From Deefgea piscis (GTDB taxonomy: Bacteria > Pseudomonadota > Gammaproteobacteria > Burkholderiales > Chitinibacteraceae), in assembly GCF_019665785.1 (NCBI RefSeq), contig NZ_CP081149.1, forward strand, positions 1,612,001 through 1,676,000: a stretch of DNA of 64,000 nt, in the 5' to 3' direction. The position numbers were made by a program, and so were the translations under genes. The notes under the pieces are model-generated. The model saw nothing but the letters and a program-made list of their open reading frames with translations. It was not told the DNA's origin and searched no databases. Shown piece by piece: positions 32,886-43,260 of this stretch. Within the stretch, counting starts at the first letter, position 1; each line of letters begins with the position of its first letter.

Positions 32886-33893
32886 TTAGTCAAAAAGAGC
32901 AATGACCACGCTATTGTCAACGATTTGATTGCTTTTGGCGAGCGGTACAATCTGGCCATTGCCGTAAAATCCAGCAAAGGGAACGCCCGGTAAGGCGCTG
33001 CGAATTGCCGACCAATCGGGCTCGTGTAAGCCATTGCCGGCAATGACTCGGCGGTGTCCTGAGATGACTAATGCCCATTTGGGTTGCGGTTTACCGGCAA
33101 GGCGGCGCATCAGTTGTAGTCCTAGATCATGACTGGCCGATTGGCTGTCAAAATGCCCCCAACACAATTGCATCGAAGGTGGAGCAGCTTGGGCGAGCAT
33201 GACCGATTGCTTGCGCTCATCTACCCCAATTACCGGAATCCATGTCGTGGCGGTGCCGTCGTTCAGGCCTGCCATTAAGTGGTGTAAAGGATGGTCGTTT
33301 AGCCAAGGTTTGAGTGTGTGGTAAGCGGGTTGGTGCTCAAGGCTGTCGAGCATAATGCCGTTGCTGGCGGTGATGGTGTAAAACGGGCTAAGTGCTTGAA
33401 AACCTTGCGAGACGATGATGTCGCGAGGGGTGAGCGGGGTTTGGATAAATCCCGTATGCGGGCGGCCTTGTTGCCAGATGGCGTAAGCGCCTTGGCCGGT
33501 GGCGTCTCCAGCAATGCCGCCAAAGCGCCGGTCACCTTGATTGAGCCATTGCGAGTTGATGGCGTTGGGTGCGGCCAGCGAAAAATAATCCGTACTGCTC
33601 GGGAGATGCATTTGTGCGGGTAGCACCAGCGCAGCAGCAGCGGGGGCGTCGAGCGACCAGTCTTGATCGCTAAATACACCAGCGGCGCTGGCGCCAAAAA
33701 TATCAAAACTGCCAGTGACTTGCGTGACCGCCCGTAAGCAATTGCTGATATCGTGCTGAAAGTGCATCGATAAAAACAGATAAATTGAGCCAGCTTGACT
33801 GAGTCCGCCGCGTGCCATGGCCGCGCTGACGGCGGCAATGGCGACTTGCGGCGTGGGTCGTGGGCCGTGGGCGTAGCCGCTAGCGATGTGCAT
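32886..33893 (-). CDS. FIST-domain sensory protein
   Basis: A 335-residue protein that matches FIST N and FIST C domains. The N-terminal part has VTGSFDIFGASAAGVFSD and the C-terminal block has VPFAGFYGNGQIVPLAKSNQIVDNSVVIALFD. FIST domains are thought to bind small ligands such as amino acids and to act in signalling, often fused to kinases or cyclase domains. Here it stands alone, with no partner gene nearby. Cytoplasmic, by lack of signal or membrane segments. It diverges from the glutathione peroxidase gene. Confidence 0.75.
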   Translation of the reverse strand: MHIASGYAHGPRPTPQVAIAAVSAAMARGGLSQAGSIYLFLSMHFQHDISNCLRAVTQVTGSFDIFGASAAGVFSDQDWSLDAPAAAALVLPAQMHLPSSTDYFSLAAPNAINSQWLNQGDRRFGGIAGDATGQGAYAIWQQGRPHTGFIQTPLTPRDIIVSQGFQALSPFYTITASNGIMLDSLEHQPAYHTLKPWLNDHPLHHLMAGLNDGTATTWIPVIGVDERKQSVMLAQAAPPSMQLCWGHFDSQSASHDLGLQLMRRLAGKPQPKWALVISGHRRVIAGNGLHEPDWSAIRSALPGVPFAGFYGNGQIVPLAKSNQIVDNSVVIALFD

Positions 33894-33975
33894 AGGTCGT
33901 CCTTAAGGGCGATATGAGGTGAGGCTGAGTTTAAATCCAGCGACAATACACGCAATAAGAATAAACGAGTAAGCC

Positions 33976-34461
33976 ATGCAAAGTATTTATGATTTTTCTG
34001 TCACAACATTGTCAGGTCAAGTGCAGCCGATGGCGGATTTTCGTGGTCAGGTGTTGCTGATTGTGAATGTGGCTAGTGCCTGTGGGTTTACGCCGCAATA
34101 TGCCGATTTGCAGCAGCTCTATCAGCAGTATCGCGAGCGCGGTTTGCAGGTGTTGGGCTTTCCGTGTAATCAGTTTGGCGGGCAAGAGCCCGGTAGTTCG
34201 GCGGAAATTGCGCAGTTTTGCCAATTGCGCTTTGCGGTTGATTTTCCGATGTTTGCCAAGGTTGAGGTGAATGGGCCTCGGGCTGAGCCGCTCTTTACTT
34301 ACTTAAAGCAGCAGCAGGCTGGGTTTTTGCACTTGGGGCGGATTCATTGGAATTTCACCAAGTTTTTAGTTGATCGTGAAGGGCGGGTGGTGGGCCGATT
34401 TGCGCCGTATCAAAAAGTCAGCGCTTTGGTGGCGCAAGTTGAAAGCTTGCTCGGTAAATAA
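33976..34461 (+). CDS. Cysteine-type glutathione peroxidase
   Basis: A 161-residue thiol peroxidase of the glutathione peroxidase family that reduces H2O2 or lipid hydroperoxides. Catalytic residues are Cys36 (NVASACGFTPQY; Cys, not selenocysteine), Gln70 (FPCNQFGGQEPG) and Trp125-Asn126 (HWNFTKFLVD). Cys82 is a candidate resolving Cys, which would make it thioredoxin-dependent like most bacterial members. It has no signal peptide. A terminator-like hairpin follows at 34534. Confidence 0.9.
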   Translation: MQSIYDFSVTTLSGQVQPMADFRGQVLLIVNVASACGFTPQYADLQQLYQQYRERGLQVLGFPCNQFGGQEPGSSAEIAQFCQLRFAVDFPMFAKVEVNGPRAEPLFTYLKQQQAGFLHLGRIHWNFTKFLVDREGRVVGRFAPYQKVSALVAQVESLLGK

Positions 34462-34483
34462 GCGTGCGGCGAATTGATTAGCA

Positions 34484-34512
34484 TTGATGGGAAAGGGCTT
34501 TTAGGGTAGAAT
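34484..34512 (+). promoter_or_regulatory. Sigma-70-type promoter before carA
   Basis: TTGATG (34484-34489) and TAGAAT (34507-34512) are separated by 17 bp. Transcription would start near 34519, so the leader would carry the hairpin at 34534-34564 before the carA start. Confidence 0.55.
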
Positions 34513-34533
34513 TCGGCCAATTTTGTATGTGTG

Positions 34534-34564
34534 AAACGGGGTGGGGCAACCTTACCCCGTTTTT
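34534..34564 (+). terminator. Terminator or attenuator in the carA leader
   Basis: AAACGGGGT (34534-34542) and ACCCCGTTT (34554-34562) form a 9-bp stem followed by a T-run. It may only end the peroxidase transcript, but it lies downstream of the predicted carA promoter, which makes it a candidate attenuator for carAB. Confidence 0.65.
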
Positions 34565-34619
34565 CTACGCCTACGCCACCGATTTTGACTTATTGGGCGC
34601 AATGCCCTGGAGCCGCCCC

Positions 34620-35774
34620 GTGTCTACGACAGTTCCCACGCCAGCCGCTAGCCCTGCCATTTTGGCCCTTGCCGATGGCACTATTTTTCATGGTATTTCT
34701 ATTGGTTCTGATGGTGAAACCCTTGGTGAGGTGGTATTTAATACCTCAATGACGGGTTATCAAGAAATCTTAACTGACCCTTCTTATACCAAACAGATTG
34801 TTACGCTAACTTACCCGCACATTGGTAATTACGGTGTTAACCCAGAAGACGCTGAAAGCCGTTCAGTTTTTGCCGAAGGCTTGATTATTCGCGATCTGCC
34901 TCTGTTGCATTCTAACTTTCGCGCGACAATGAGCTTGGGGGAGTATCTCAAGCAAAACAACGTCGTGGCTATTGCCGATATCGATACCCGTAAATTAACC
35001 CGTATTTTGCGTGAGAAAGGCGCTCAGCCTGGTTGCATCGTGACTGGTGAAAATATCGACGAAGCTGCTGCTGTTGCTAAAGCCAAATCGTTTGGCTCGA
35101 TGGCCGGTCAAGATTTGGCCAAAGTCGTTACGTGCGAGAAAGCCTTTGAATGGTCGACTGCCGAATGGAAATTAGGCGTTGGTTATACCGTGCAATCGAA
35201 TCCACGTTTTCACGTGGTCGCTTACGACTACGGTGTGAAGCACAATATTCTGCGCATGTTGGCTGAACGCGGTTGCAAATTGACCGTGGTGCCAGCGCAA
35301 ACTCCAGCTGCTGACGTGTTGGCGCTTAATCCAGACGGCGTGTTCTTGTCGAACGGCCCTGGCGATCCTGAGCCATGTGATTACGCCATCAACGCGATTC
35401 AAGCCTTGTTGGCCAAAAAATTACCGATTTTTGGTATTTGCTTGGGTCATCAATTGCTCGGTTTGGCCGCTGGCGGTAAAACCAGCAAAATGAAATTCGG
35501 TCACCACGGTGCCAACCATCCAGTGCAAGATTTGGATAGCAAGCATGTGATGATTACCAGTCAGAATCATGGCTTTCAAGTGGATGAAACCAGTTTGCCG
35601 GCCAACGTTCGCGTGACGCATCGTTCATTGTTTGACGGCACAGTGCAAGGGATTGAATTGACCGATACGCCGGCATTCTCATTCCAAGGCCACCCAGAAG
35701 CCAGCCCAGGTCCACACGATGTGGCGTACTTGTTTGATAAGTTTATTGCGCAAATGGCAGAGCGTAAGGCTTAA
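34620..35774 (+). CDS. carA: Carbamoyl-phosphate synthase small subunit
   Basis: The glutaminase subunit of carbamoyl-phosphate synthase; it passes ammonia to CarB for arginine and pyrimidine synthesis. The N-terminal CarA domain ([25 protein letters not shown]) is followed by a class I amidotransferase with catalytic Cys274 in [13 protein letters not shown] and the His-Glu pair in [14 protein letters not shown] chose GTG 34620, because GGAG (34609-34612) lies 7 nt upstream and this gives 384 residues, the usual size. The same frame is open from ATG 34527, through the leader hairpin. carB follows. Confidence 0.93.
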   Translation: MSTTVPTPAASPAILALADGTIFHGISIGSDGETLGEVVFNTSMTGYQEILTDPSYTKQIVTLTYPHIGNYGVNPEDAESRSVFAEGLIIRDLPLLHSNFRATMSLGEYLKQNNVVAIADIDTRKLTRILREKGAQPGCIVTGENIDEAAAVAKAKSFGSMAGQDLAKVVTCEKAFEWSTAEWKLGVGYTVQSNPRFHVVAYDYGVKHNILRMLAERGCKLTVVPAQTPAADVLALNPDGVFLSNGPGDPEPCDYAINAIQALLAKKLPIFGICLGHQLLGLAAGGKTSKMKFGHHGANHPVQDLDSKHVMITSQNHGFQVDETSLPANVRVTHRSLFDGTVQGIELTDTPAFSFQGHPEASPGPHDVAYLFDKFIAQMAERKA

Positions 35775-35844
35775 GTGGCGTTGCCGATTAAGTATGCTCA
35801 ATCAAACTGATTAATCCACGTAGTTATTAAAGGAGCTAGGTGTT

Positions 35845-35885
35845 GCGCGATTAAAAGTTGAGGTGAAAACCACCTTTTAACGCGC
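35845..35885 (+). other. Hairpin directly before carB
   Basis: GCGCGATTAAAAG and CTTTTAACGCGC, with GGTG/CCAC inside, form an imperfect stem-loop (35845-35885) ending 15 nt before the carB ATG. No clear Shine-Dalgarno sequence is seen between it and the ATG. It may be a terminator-like or translational control element. Confidence 0.55.
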
Positions 35886-35900
35886 AAACCTGACAGCACA

Positions 35901-38900
35901 ATGCCAAAACGTACCGACCTTAAAAGCATATTGATTATTGGCGCGGGCCCGATTGTGATCGGCCAAGCGTGTGAATTTGACTACTCTGGCGCGCAAGCTT
36001 GTAAAGCGCTGCGCGAAGAGGGTTACAAAGTCATTTTGGTGAACAGCAATCCTGCCACCATCATGACCGACCCGAATATGGCGGATGTGACTTACATCGA
36101 GCCAATTACGTGGCAAGTTGTAGAAAAAATCATCGAAAAAGAGCGTCCAGATGCGATCTTGCCGACGATGGGTGGCCAAACCGCACTCAATTGTGCGCTC
36201 GATTTGTGGCACCACGGCGTGCTCGACAAATACAACGTTGAATTAATCGGTGCAACCCCAGAAGCCATCGATAAAGCCGAAGATCGTCAAAAATTTAAAG
36301 TGGCGATGGATAAGATTGGTCTGGGTTCAGCGCGTTCAGGTATTGCGCATAGCTTAGAAGAATCATTGGCGGTGCAGGCGCAAGTGGGCTTTCCGACGAT
36401 TATTCGTCCATCGTTCACAATGGGTGGCTCGGGCGGTGGTATTGCCTACAATATGCAAGAATTTATCGAGATCTGTACTCGCGGTCTTGATCTCTCGCCA
36501 ACCAAAGAATTGCTGATTGAAGAATCGCTCTTGGGCTGGAAAGAGTATGAGATGGAAGTGGTTCGTGATAAGAACGACAACTGCATCATCATCTGCTCGA
36601 TTGAAAACTTAGACCCAATGGGTGTGCATACCGGTGACTCGATCACGGTTGCGCCAGCACAAACGCTGACCGACAAAGAGTACCAAATCATGCGTAATGC
36701 ATCGATTGCGGTATTGCGTGAAATCGGTGTGGATACGGGCGGCTCGAACGTGCAATTCTCGGTTAATCCTGCCGATGGCCGTTTGATCGTGATTGAAATG
36801 AATCCACGTGTTTCGCGCTCAAGCGCGTTGGCGTCAAAAGCAACGGGCTTCCCGATTGCTAAAGTTGCCGCTAAATTGGCCGTGGGTTATACGCTGGACG
36901 AGCTTAAAAACGAAATTACTGGCGGTAAAACGCCAGCGTCGTTTGAGCCTTCGATCGATTACGTTGTGACTAAAATCCCACGTTTCGCGTTCGAGAAATT
37001 CCCGCAAGCCAATGATCGCTTAACGACACAAATGAAGTCGGTGGGTGAAGTGATGGCCATTGGCCGCACCCAACAAGAATCATTGCAAAAAGCCTTGCGT
37101 GGTCTTGAAACTGGCATGTCGGGCTTTGACGAAATTTGTACTGATCGCGCGAAGATCGAGTCAGAAATTGCCACGCCAGGTCCAGAGCGTTTGTGGTATG
37201 TGGCGGACGCTTTCCGCGTTGGCTTGAGCTTGGACGAAGTTCACAATATTTCGAAGATCGACCCATGGTTCTTGGTGCAAATTCAAGACATCCTGAACGA
37301 TGAAGCCGCCTTGCGTGGCCGTGCAGTCGAAAGTGTCACTAAGCTTGAATTCCGTAAATTGAAACGCAAAGGTTTCTCGGACCGTCGTTTGGGTACTTTG
37401 CTCGGTTGCGATCAAAATGCGGTGCGTAAAGCACGCCATGCATTTGGTATTCGTCCAGTGTATAAGCGTGTAGATACCTGCGCAGCTGAGTTTGCGAGCG
37501 ATACGGCGTATATGTATTCGACTTACGAAGAAGAATGCGAAGCAGCGCCGACGGACAAAAAGAAAGTAATGATTTTGGGCGGTGGCCCGAACCGCATTGG
37601 TCAAGGTATCGAGTTTGACTATTGCTGCGTTCACGCTGCACTGGCTTTGCGCGAAGATGGTTACGAAACCATTATGGTCAATTGCAACCCAGAAACGGTT
37701 TCAACTGATTACGATACGTCAGATCGTTTGTATTTCGAGCCATTGACGCTCGAGGACGTGCTTGAAATCGTTGCGGTTGAAAAACCATTTGGCGTGATTG
37801 TGCAGTACGGTGGTCAAACACCATTGAAATTGGCACGTGCTTTAGAAGCTAACGGTGTGCCAATTGTTGGTACTAGCCCAGACATGATCGACGCCGCGGA
37901 AGATCGCGAGCGTTTCCAAAAATTATTGCAAGACTTGCAATTGCGTCAACCGCCTAACGCGACAGCACGCACTGAGCAAGATGCTTTGCATTTGGCACGT
38001 GAGTTGGGCTATCCATTGGTGGTGCGTCCATCGTATGTATTGGGTGGCCGTGCGATGGAAATCGTACATTCGGATAAAGACCTTGAGCGCTATATGCGCG
38101 AAGCGGTAAAAGTATCGAATGATTCTCCAGTATTGCTAGATCGTTTCTTGAACGATGCGATTGAAGTGGATGTGGATGCGATTTCTGATGGTACTGATGT
38201 CATCATCGGCGGCATTATGGAGCATATTGAGCAAGCGGGTGTTCACTCGGGTGACTCGGCATGTTCATTGCCACCGTATTCACTCAGCAAAGAGTTGCAA
38301 GACGAATTACGTCGCCAAACGGTGTTGATGGCCAAAGGCTTGAACGTTGTTGGTTTGATGAATGTGCAGTTTGCGATTCAAGGCAAGGGCGATGATGCCA
38401 AGGTCTTTGTGCTGGAAGTGAATCCACGTGCTTCACGTACCGTACCGTACGTATCTAAAGCCACTAGCGTGGCCTTAGCTAAAGTGGCTGCGCGTTGTAT
38501 GGTAGGCCAATCTTTGGTGTCGCAAGGTGTGACGGTAGAGGTGATTCCTCCGTATTATTCAGTGAAAGAAGCGGTGTTCCCATTCGCAAAATTCCCGGGT
38601 GTGGATTCAATTCTGGGCCCAGAAATGAAGTCAACCGGCGAAGTGATGGGGGTGGGTACGACTTTTGCTGAGGCATTTGTGAAATCGCAATTAGCCGCTG
38701 GTGTGGTATTGCCGACACAAGGTAGTGTGTTTATTTCGGTGCGCGAAGGGGATAAACCTGCAGCGATTGAATGCGCAACAATTTTGGCCAAACTGGGCTT
38801 TAAATTGCTGGCTACTAAGGGCACTGCTGCTGCGATTGCCGCTGCTGGTGTGGCGGTGACTGCGGTAAACAAAGTGACTGAAGGTCGTCCGCATGTCGTT

Positions 38901-39122
38901 GATATGATCGTCAATGGTCAAGTGGGTATGATTTTTAATACCGTCGATGAGCGTCGCCAAGCGATTCAAGATAGTTACTCGATTCGTCATGAAGCGCTGA
39001 AAGCTAAGTTGCCGGTATTCACGACCATTGCTGGCGCAAAAGCAGCCTGCGTGGGGATTCGTGATATGAAAGAATTGAACGTTTATAGTTTACAAGACTT
39101 GCATCTGCAGTTAAATAACTGA
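35901..39122 (+). CDS. carB: Carbamoyl-phosphate synthase large subunit
   Basis: A 1073-residue CarB, full length, that makes carbamoyl phosphate from bicarbonate, ammonia and two ATP. The two homologous synthetase halves each have an ATP-grasp domain: the first begins [22 protein letters not shown], the second [21 protein letters not shown]. The oligomerisation domain lies between, and the C terminus (from about residue 940) is the MGS-like allosteric domain ([16 protein letters not shown]) where UMP or ornithine acts in relatives. It follows carA by 126 bp with a hairpin in between. A terminator follows. Confidence 0.97.
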   Translation: MPKRTDLKSILIIGAGPIVIGQACEFDYSGAQACKALREEGYKVILVNSNPATIMTDPNMADVTYIEPITWQVVEKIIEKERPDAILPTMGGQTALNCALDLWHHGVLDKYNVELIGATPEAIDKAEDRQKFKVAMDKIGLGSARSGIAHSLEESLAVQAQVGFPTIIRPSFTMGGSGGGIAYNMQEFIEICTRGLDLSPTKELLIEESLLGWKEYEMEVVRDKNDNCIIICSIENLDPMGVHTGDSITVAPAQTLTDKEYQIMRNASIAVLREIGVDTGGSNVQFSVNPADGRLIVIEMNPRVSRSSALASKATGFPIAKVAAKLAVGYTLDELKNEITGGKTPASFEPSIDYVVTKIPRFAFEKFPQANDRLTTQMKSVGEVMAIGRTQQESLQKALRGLETGMSGFDEICTDRAKIESEIATPGPERLWYVADAFRVGLSLDEVHNISKIDPWFLVQIQDILNDEAALRGRAVESVTKLEFRKLKRKGFSDRRLGTLLGCDQNAVRKARHAFGIRPVYKRVDTCAAEFASDTAYMYSTYEEECEAAPTDKKKVMILGGGPNRIGQGIEFDYCCVHAALALREDGYETIMVNCNPETVSTDYDTSDRLYFEPLTLEDVLEIVAVEKPFGVIVQYGGQTPLKLARALEANGVPIVGTSPDMIDAAEDRERFQKLLQDLQLRQPPNATARTEQDALHLARELGYPLVVRPSYVLGGRAMEIVHSDKDLERYMREAVKVSNDSPVLLDRFLNDAIEVDVDAISDGTDVIIGGIMEHIEQAGVHSGDSACSLPPYSLSKELQDELRRQTVLMAKGLNVVGLMNVQFAIQGKGDDAKVFVLEVNPRASRTVPYVSKATSVALAKVAARCMVGQSLVSQGVTVEVIPPYYSVKEAVFPFAKFPGVDSILGPEMKSTGEVMGVGTTFAEAFVKSQLAAGVVLPTQGSVFISVREGDKPAAIECATILAKLGFKLLATKGTAAAIAAAGVAVTAVNKVTEGRPHVVDMIVNGQVGMIFNTVDERRQAIQDSYSIRHEALKAKLPVFTTIAGAKAACVGIRDMKELNVYSLQDLHLQLNN

Positions 39123-39144
39123 TAACGTATTGCACTTCAAGTGA

Positions 39145-39182
39145 AGCCGCCGTTCCAGATTGGGATGGCGGCTCTTGTTTTT
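39145..39182 (+). terminator. Terminator after carB
   Basis: AGCCGCC (39145-39151) and GGCGGCT (39167-39173) with a following CTTGTTTTTA. It ends the carAB transcript before greA. Confidence 0.7.
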
Positions 39183-39221
39183 ATTGGTGGTGGCGATGTC
39201 ATTACTAAGTGGAGAAAAAGT

Positions 39222-39704
39222 ATGGTTAAGGTCCCACTCACAGTGGTTGGTGCTGAAAGGCTTAAAGTTGAGTTGGCGCACTTAAAAAGTGTAGAGCGTC
39301 CGACTGTGATTGCTGCGATTGCTGAAGCGCGCTCGCATGGCGATTTGTCAGAAAATGCTGAGTATGATGCGGCCAAAGAAAAGCAAGGCTTTGTCGAAGG
39401 GCGTATTGCTGAGTTAGAAGCTAAGTTGTCTAATGGACAAATTATCAATCCAAAAGATTTGGAAGAAACCGCAGAAGGCCGCATTGTGTTTGGTGCAACA
39501 ATTTTGTTGCAAGATTTAGATACCGAAGCTGAAGTGACTTACCAGATTGTTGGTGATGATGAAGCGGATATTAAAGCCGGTAAAATCTCAGTATCAAGCC
39601 CGATTGCGCGTGCTTTGATTGGTAAATATGCCGAAGATGTGGCTGAAGTGATGGCGCCGGGCGGGATTCGTGAGTATGAAATTTTAGCGGTAAAATACAT
39701 CTAA
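39222..39704 (+). CDS. greA: Transcription elongation factor GreA
   Basis: A 160-residue GreA. It rescues stalled RNA polymerase by stimulating cleavage of backtracked RNA. The N-terminal coiled coil spans about 1-75, with the acidic tip in [22 protein letters not shown], and the C-terminal domain ends [14 protein letters not shown]. Start is ATG 39222, with GGAG 7 nt upstream; upstream in-frame codons are not GreA-like and include the carB terminator. Length is normal. Confidence 0.96.
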   Translation: MVKVPLTVVGAERLKVELAHLKSVERPTVIAAIAEARSHGDLSENAEYDAAKEKQGFVEGRIAELEAKLSNGQIINPKDLEETAEGRIVFGATILLQDLDTEAEVTYQIVGDDEADIKAGKISVSSPIARALIGKYAEDVAEVMAPGGIREYEILAVKYI

Positions 39705-39772
39705 ACTACGCGGAGATAGGGTGGGTATATGTGTGAGGCTTTTTGCACACCGATGCGCCATTCATATACGTC

Positions 39773-40207
39773 ATGGCTAATGGACTAAAGAATGTACTGA
39801 CCACCCTTTGGATTGGTGGGATGTGGATTATCGGCATGGTCGTTGCGCCCGCCTTATTCACGAGTTTAGATAAAGCTGTTGCCGGCATGGTGGCAGGGAA
39901 ATTGTTTTATGTGATTGGCTGGATCGGGATCGTCGCAGGATTGTTTTTGGCGGTCTGGCAGATTTGGTTTAATGGCCTAAGCGCATTTAAAAGTCTGCGC
40001 TTGTGGCTGATTTTGAGTATGTTGCTGTGTACACTGATTAATCAATTTGCCATTTTCCCTTTAATCGCCGAATTAAAACCCGTGGTTAGTAATGCCGCAG
40101 AGGGTATGTTTGGTGGTGGTTTGGCGCAGTGGCATACGATTTCAAGTTTGATTTATTTAATGCAGAGCATTTTTGGCCTAGTCTATATATGGTCTAGCGA
40201 GCATTAA
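39773..40207 (+). CDS. DUF4149 membrane protein
   Basis: A 144-residue membrane protein of the DUF4149 type, with about four hydrophobic segments: LTTLWIGGMWIIGMVVAPALF, FYVIGWIGIVAGLFLAVW, LWLILSMLLCTLINQFAIF and SSLIYLMQSIFGLVYIW. It is often found beside yhbY in betaproteobacteria; function unknown. ATG 39773 has no good Shine-Dalgarno sequence; a TTG at 39743 with GAGG upstream is an alternative start that adds ten residues. Confidence 0.8.
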   Translation: MANGLKNVLTTLWIGGMWIIGMVVAPALFTSLDKAVAGMVAGKLFYVIGWIGIVAGLFLAVWQIWFNGLSAFKSLRLWLILSMLLCTLINQFAIFPLIAELKPVVSNAAEGMFGGGLAQWHTISSLIYLMQSIFGLVYIWSSEH

Positions 40208-40210
40208 AAA

Positions 40211-40236
40211 AGGGCGGCTAAGCCGCCCCTGTTTTA
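40211..40236. terminator. Terminator between convergent DUF4149 and yhbY genes
   Basis: GGGCGGC (40212-40218) and GCCGCCC (40222-40228) form a tight stem with a 3-nt loop, with A-rich and T-rich flanks. It can stop transcription from both sides. Confidence 0.85.
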
Positions 40237-40554
40237 TTTTGCTACCTTTTTTGGCTTAGGCAGTAAGATCTTTGGTTTGTCAGTGTTGCTTGGGCGGAAA
40301 ATAAGCAGCAGTTTGCCTAAGTGTTGAACTGGGCAAGCACCAAGATCAGCACAGATTTTTTCCATAAACTGAACCCGCGCTTCGCGATCGTCGCCCAGTA
40401 CGCGAACCTTGATTAGTTCGTGCGCATCTAAATTGATCGCAATTTCGCGCATCACAGCGTCGGTCAAGCCTGAGCTACCAATCATCACGACCGGATTGAG
40501 ATGGTGCGCTAAGCTACGCAAATGTCGGCATTGATCTGCAGTGAGTTGTAGCAT
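40234..40554 (-). CDS. yhbY: CRM-domain RNA-binding protein YhbY
   Basis: A 106-residue protein with a single CRM domain: LTADQCRHLRSLAHHLNPVVMIG, then GLTDAVMREIAINLDAHELIKVRVLGDDRE. In E. coli YhbY is bound to pre-50S ribosomes. A basic tail (PKPKKVAK) follows. It diverges from rlmE with only 44 bp between starts, so the two share a promoter region. Confidence 0.93.
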   Translation of the reverse strand: MLQLTADQCRHLRSLAHHLNPVVMIGSSGLTDAVMREIAINLDAHELIKVRVLGDDREARVQFMEKICADLGACPVQHLGKLLLIFRPSNTDKPKILLPKPKKVAK

Positions 40555-40598
40555 GAGATTAACCTTAAAAACCTTGAAATAACCGGATAGTTTACCTG

Positions 40599-41219
40599 AT
40601 GGCTCGTTCTAATTCCAGTAATGTATGGCTACAAGAGCATGTTAATGACCACTATGTGCAGATGGCCAAAAAAGATGGCTATCGTGCACGTGCTGCTTAT
40701 AAGCTCATCGAAATTGATGAGAAAGATAAATTACTTAAACCCGGGATTTGGGTGGCCGACTTGGGTGCTGCCCCCGGCAGTTGGTGTCAAGTTGCGGCCA
40801 AAAAAGTAGGGCCGCATGGGCGTGTTTTTGCGCTAGATATTTTAGAAATGGACCCGATTCGTGGCGTGGAATTTGTGCAAGGCGATTTTCGTGAAGATGA
40901 AGTTTTGGCGGAATTTAGTGCTTTGCTAAATGGCCGCCAGTTAGACCTTGTCATTTGTGATATTGCCCCCAATATAACGGGTAATGCCGATACGGATCAG
41001 GCTCGTAGTATGTATTTGTGCGAGCTGGCTTTGGAATTTGCACGTGAACAATTGAAGCCCGGCGGTCATTTATTGGTTAAAGTGTTTCAAGGTTATGGAT
41101 TTACCGAGTATATGAGTGCGATGCGTGAAACTTTTGCGTCGGTTGTGACTCGAAAACCAAAGGCTTCACGTGATCGTAGTCCCGAAGTCTATTTATTGGG
41201 TAAACAAAAAAAGTCCTAA
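40599..41219 (+). CDS. rlmE: 23S rRNA 2'-O-ribose U2552 methyltransferase
   Basis: A 206-residue RrmJ/FtsJ-type methyltransferase that modifies U2552 in the 50S subunit. The SAM site is [15 protein letters not shown], and the K-D-K-E catalytic tetrad can be seen: Lys35 (RAAYKLIEI), the Asp in [12 protein letters not shown], the Lys in HLLVKVFQG and the Glu in SPEVYLLG. Length and order are standard. It precedes ftsH by 53 bp, as is common in proteobacteria. Confidence 0.96.
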   Translation: MARSNSSNVWLQEHVNDHYVQMAKKDGYRARAAYKLIEIDEKDKLLKPGIWVADLGAAPGSWCQVAAKKVGPHGRVFALDILEMDPIRGVEFVQGDFREDEVLAEFSALLNGRQLDLVICDIAPNITGNADTDQARSMYLCELALEFAREQLKPGGHLLVKVFQGYGFTEYMSAMRETFASVVTRKPKASRDRSPEVYLLGKQKKS

Positions 41220-41272
41220 ACAGGTAAAATGTTTTCATCATCCCTCGTTTTGGGAAACTCAGGAGCAAAGCC

Positions 41273-43189
41273 TTGAATAATCTCGGCAAGAATATCGCCA
41301 TTTGGCTCGTCGTTGGCTTAGTGCTGATGACGGTATTTAATCAATTTTCTAAGCATCAAGATGGCTCGACTCAAATACCGTATTCGCAGTTTATGACGGA
41401 TGTTGAGCAAGGCCGTATTGCCAGTGCTGAAATCGAAGGTAATCCTTTACGTGGTCAATTGATTCGCGGTAAAAAAGCCGATGGGGCGGGTTATTCCACC
41501 TTGGCGCCATTTGATTACCGTTTAGTTGATACGCTCATTAAATATAATGTGAAGTTTTCTGCCAAGGCCGAAGAAGAGCAAGGTCTATTGATGAGTTTGC
41601 TCGTCAATTGGGCGCCGATGTTGTTGCTGATTGGCGTTTGGATCTTCTTTATGAATAAGATGCAAGGCGGCGGTAAAGGCGGTGCTTTTAGTTTTGGTAA
41701 ATCAAAAGCCAAAATGCTCGATGAAAACAATAATTCGGTGACTTTTGCAGATGTTGCCGGTTGTGATGAAGCCAAAGAAGAAGTCTCTGAAATTGTTGAT
41801 TATTTGCGTGATCCAAGCAAGTATCAAAGTTTAGGTGGCCGTATGCCTTGCGGGATCTTGCTCGTAGGCTCGCCGGGTACCGGTAAAACCTTGCTGGCTA
41901 AAGCGATTGCTGGCGAAGCAAAGGTGCCGTTTTTCTCGATTTCGGGTTCTGATTTCGTTGAGATGTTTGTCGGTGTTGGTGCCGCACGCGTTCGCGATAT
42001 GTTCGAAAATGCCAAGAAAAATGCGCCGTGTATCATCTTTATCGATGAAATTGATGCGGTAGGTCGTCAGCGCGGTGCGGGTATGGGCGGCGGTAATGAT
42101 GAGCGCGAGCAAACATTGAACCAAATGCTGGTTGAAATGGATGGCTTTGAAGGCAATTCAGGCATTATCGTGATTGCAGCAACCAATCGTCCTGATGTAC
42201 TTGATCCTGCTTTATTGCGTCCAGGTCGTTTTGACCGACAAGTTACCGTATCTTTGCCAGATATTCGTGGTCGTGAACAGATTCTTGCGGTTCATATGCG
42301 TAAAGTGCCGATCGCTAATGATGTTGATGCATCGATTATTGCTCGCGGTACACCTGGCATGTCGGGCGCTGATTTGGCTAACTTAGTCAATGAAGCCGCA
42401 CTGTTTGCGGCACGACGCGCCAAGCGTTTAGTTGATATGGCTGATTTTGAGTCAGCAAAAGACAAAATTTACATGGGTCCAGAGCGTCGTAGCATGGTCA
42501 TGACTGAAGAAGATCGTCGTGCAACGGCGTATCACGAATCAGGTCATGCGGTTGTTGCTGAAATGCTGCCTGGTACTGATCCAGTACATAAAGTGACCAT
42601 TATGCCGCGCGGTCGGGCTTTAGGTTTGACTTGGCAATTGCCTGAGCGCGATAGTTTTTCGCTGTATAAAGATCAAATGCTCAATCGTTTAGCGATTTTG
42701 TTTGGTGGTCGTGTTGCGGAAGACTTATTTATTCATCGTATTTCGACGGGTGCGTCTAATGACTTTGAGCGTGCTACCGGTATGGCGCGTGATATGGTGA
42801 CTCGCTACGGGATGACTGAAAAATTAGGCCCAATGGTTTATGGCGATAATGAAGGCGAAGTATTTTTAGGCCGCTCAGTGACGACGCATAAAAATATGTC
42901 AGAAGCAACGATGCAGCAAGTCGATGCAGAGATTCGCCGAATTATTGATGAACAATACGCAGTCGCAGAGAAAATTCTTGAAGAAAACCGCGATAAAGTT
43001 GAAGCAATGACCAATGCTTTGATGGAGTGGGAAACGATTGATCGTGAGCAAGTGTTGGATATTATGGCCGGTCGTGAGCCGCGTCCACCTAAAAGCTTGC
43101 CACCACCACGTGTAACAGTCGCAGTAACGGGCGGCGATGCCACCCAAGGTGGTCAAGAAGTAACGACTACACCAGCAACTGAAGCTTAA
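41273..43189 (+). CDS. ftsH: ATP-dependent zinc metalloprotease FtsH
   Basis: A 638-residue inner-membrane AAA+ protease that degrades unstable membrane and cytosolic proteins. Two membrane segments (about 8-25 and 107-127) flank a periplasmic domain. Walker A is GSPGTGKT (199-206), Walker [13 protein letters not shown] (253-264), [22 protein letters not shown] (303-321), and zinc motif HESGH (421-425). It starts with TTG 41273; AGGAG lies 7 nt upstream, so the rare start is well supported. A terminator separates it from folP. Confidence 0.97.
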   Translation: MNNLGKNIAIWLVVGLVLMTVFNQFSKHQDGSTQIPYSQFMTDVEQGRIASAEIEGNPLRGQLIRGKKADGAGYSTLAPFDYRLVDTLIKYNVKFSAKAEEEQGLLMSLLVNWAPMLLLIGVWIFFMNKMQGGGKGGAFSFGKSKAKMLDENNNSVTFADVAGCDEAKEEVSEIVDYLRDPSKYQSLGGRMPCGILLVGSPGTGKTLLAKAIAGEAKVPFFSISGSDFVEMFVGVGAARVRDMFENAKKNAPCIIFIDEIDAVGRQRGAGMGGGNDEREQTLNQMLVEMDGFEGNSGIIVIAATNRPDVLDPALLRPGRFDRQVTVSLPDIRGREQILAVHMRKVPIANDVDASIIARGTPGMSGADLANLVNEAALFAARRAKRLVDMADFESAKDKIYMGPERRSMVMTEEDRRATAYHESGHAVVAEMLPGTDPVHKVTIMPRGRALGLTWQLPERDSFSLYKDQMLNRLAILFGGRVAEDLFIHRISTGASNDFERATGMARDMVTRYGMTEKLGPMVYGDNEGEVFLGRSVTTHKNMSEATMQQVDAEIRRIIDEQYAVAEKILEENRDKVEAMTNALMEWETIDREQVLDIMAGREPRPPKSLPPPRVTVAVTGGDATQGGQEVTTTPATEA

Positions 43190-43216
43190 TGCTGCATAGA
43201 TTTATTGTTTGATTTT

Positions 43217-43243
43217 AAAAGGCGGCCTTGGCCGCCTTTTTTT
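43217..43243 (+). terminator. Terminator after ftsH
   Basis: AAAAGGCGGCC and GGCCGCCTTTTTTT form a tight stem with a 2-nt TT centre and a long T-run, just before the folP Shine-Dalgarno sequence. Confidence 0.9.
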
Positions 43244-43260
43244 GTTGATTAGGAGTGCCG

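Noticed and set aside
33299..33955. 218-codon minus-strand frame
   Set aside because: It overlaps the FIST gene in another frame and lacks any motif.
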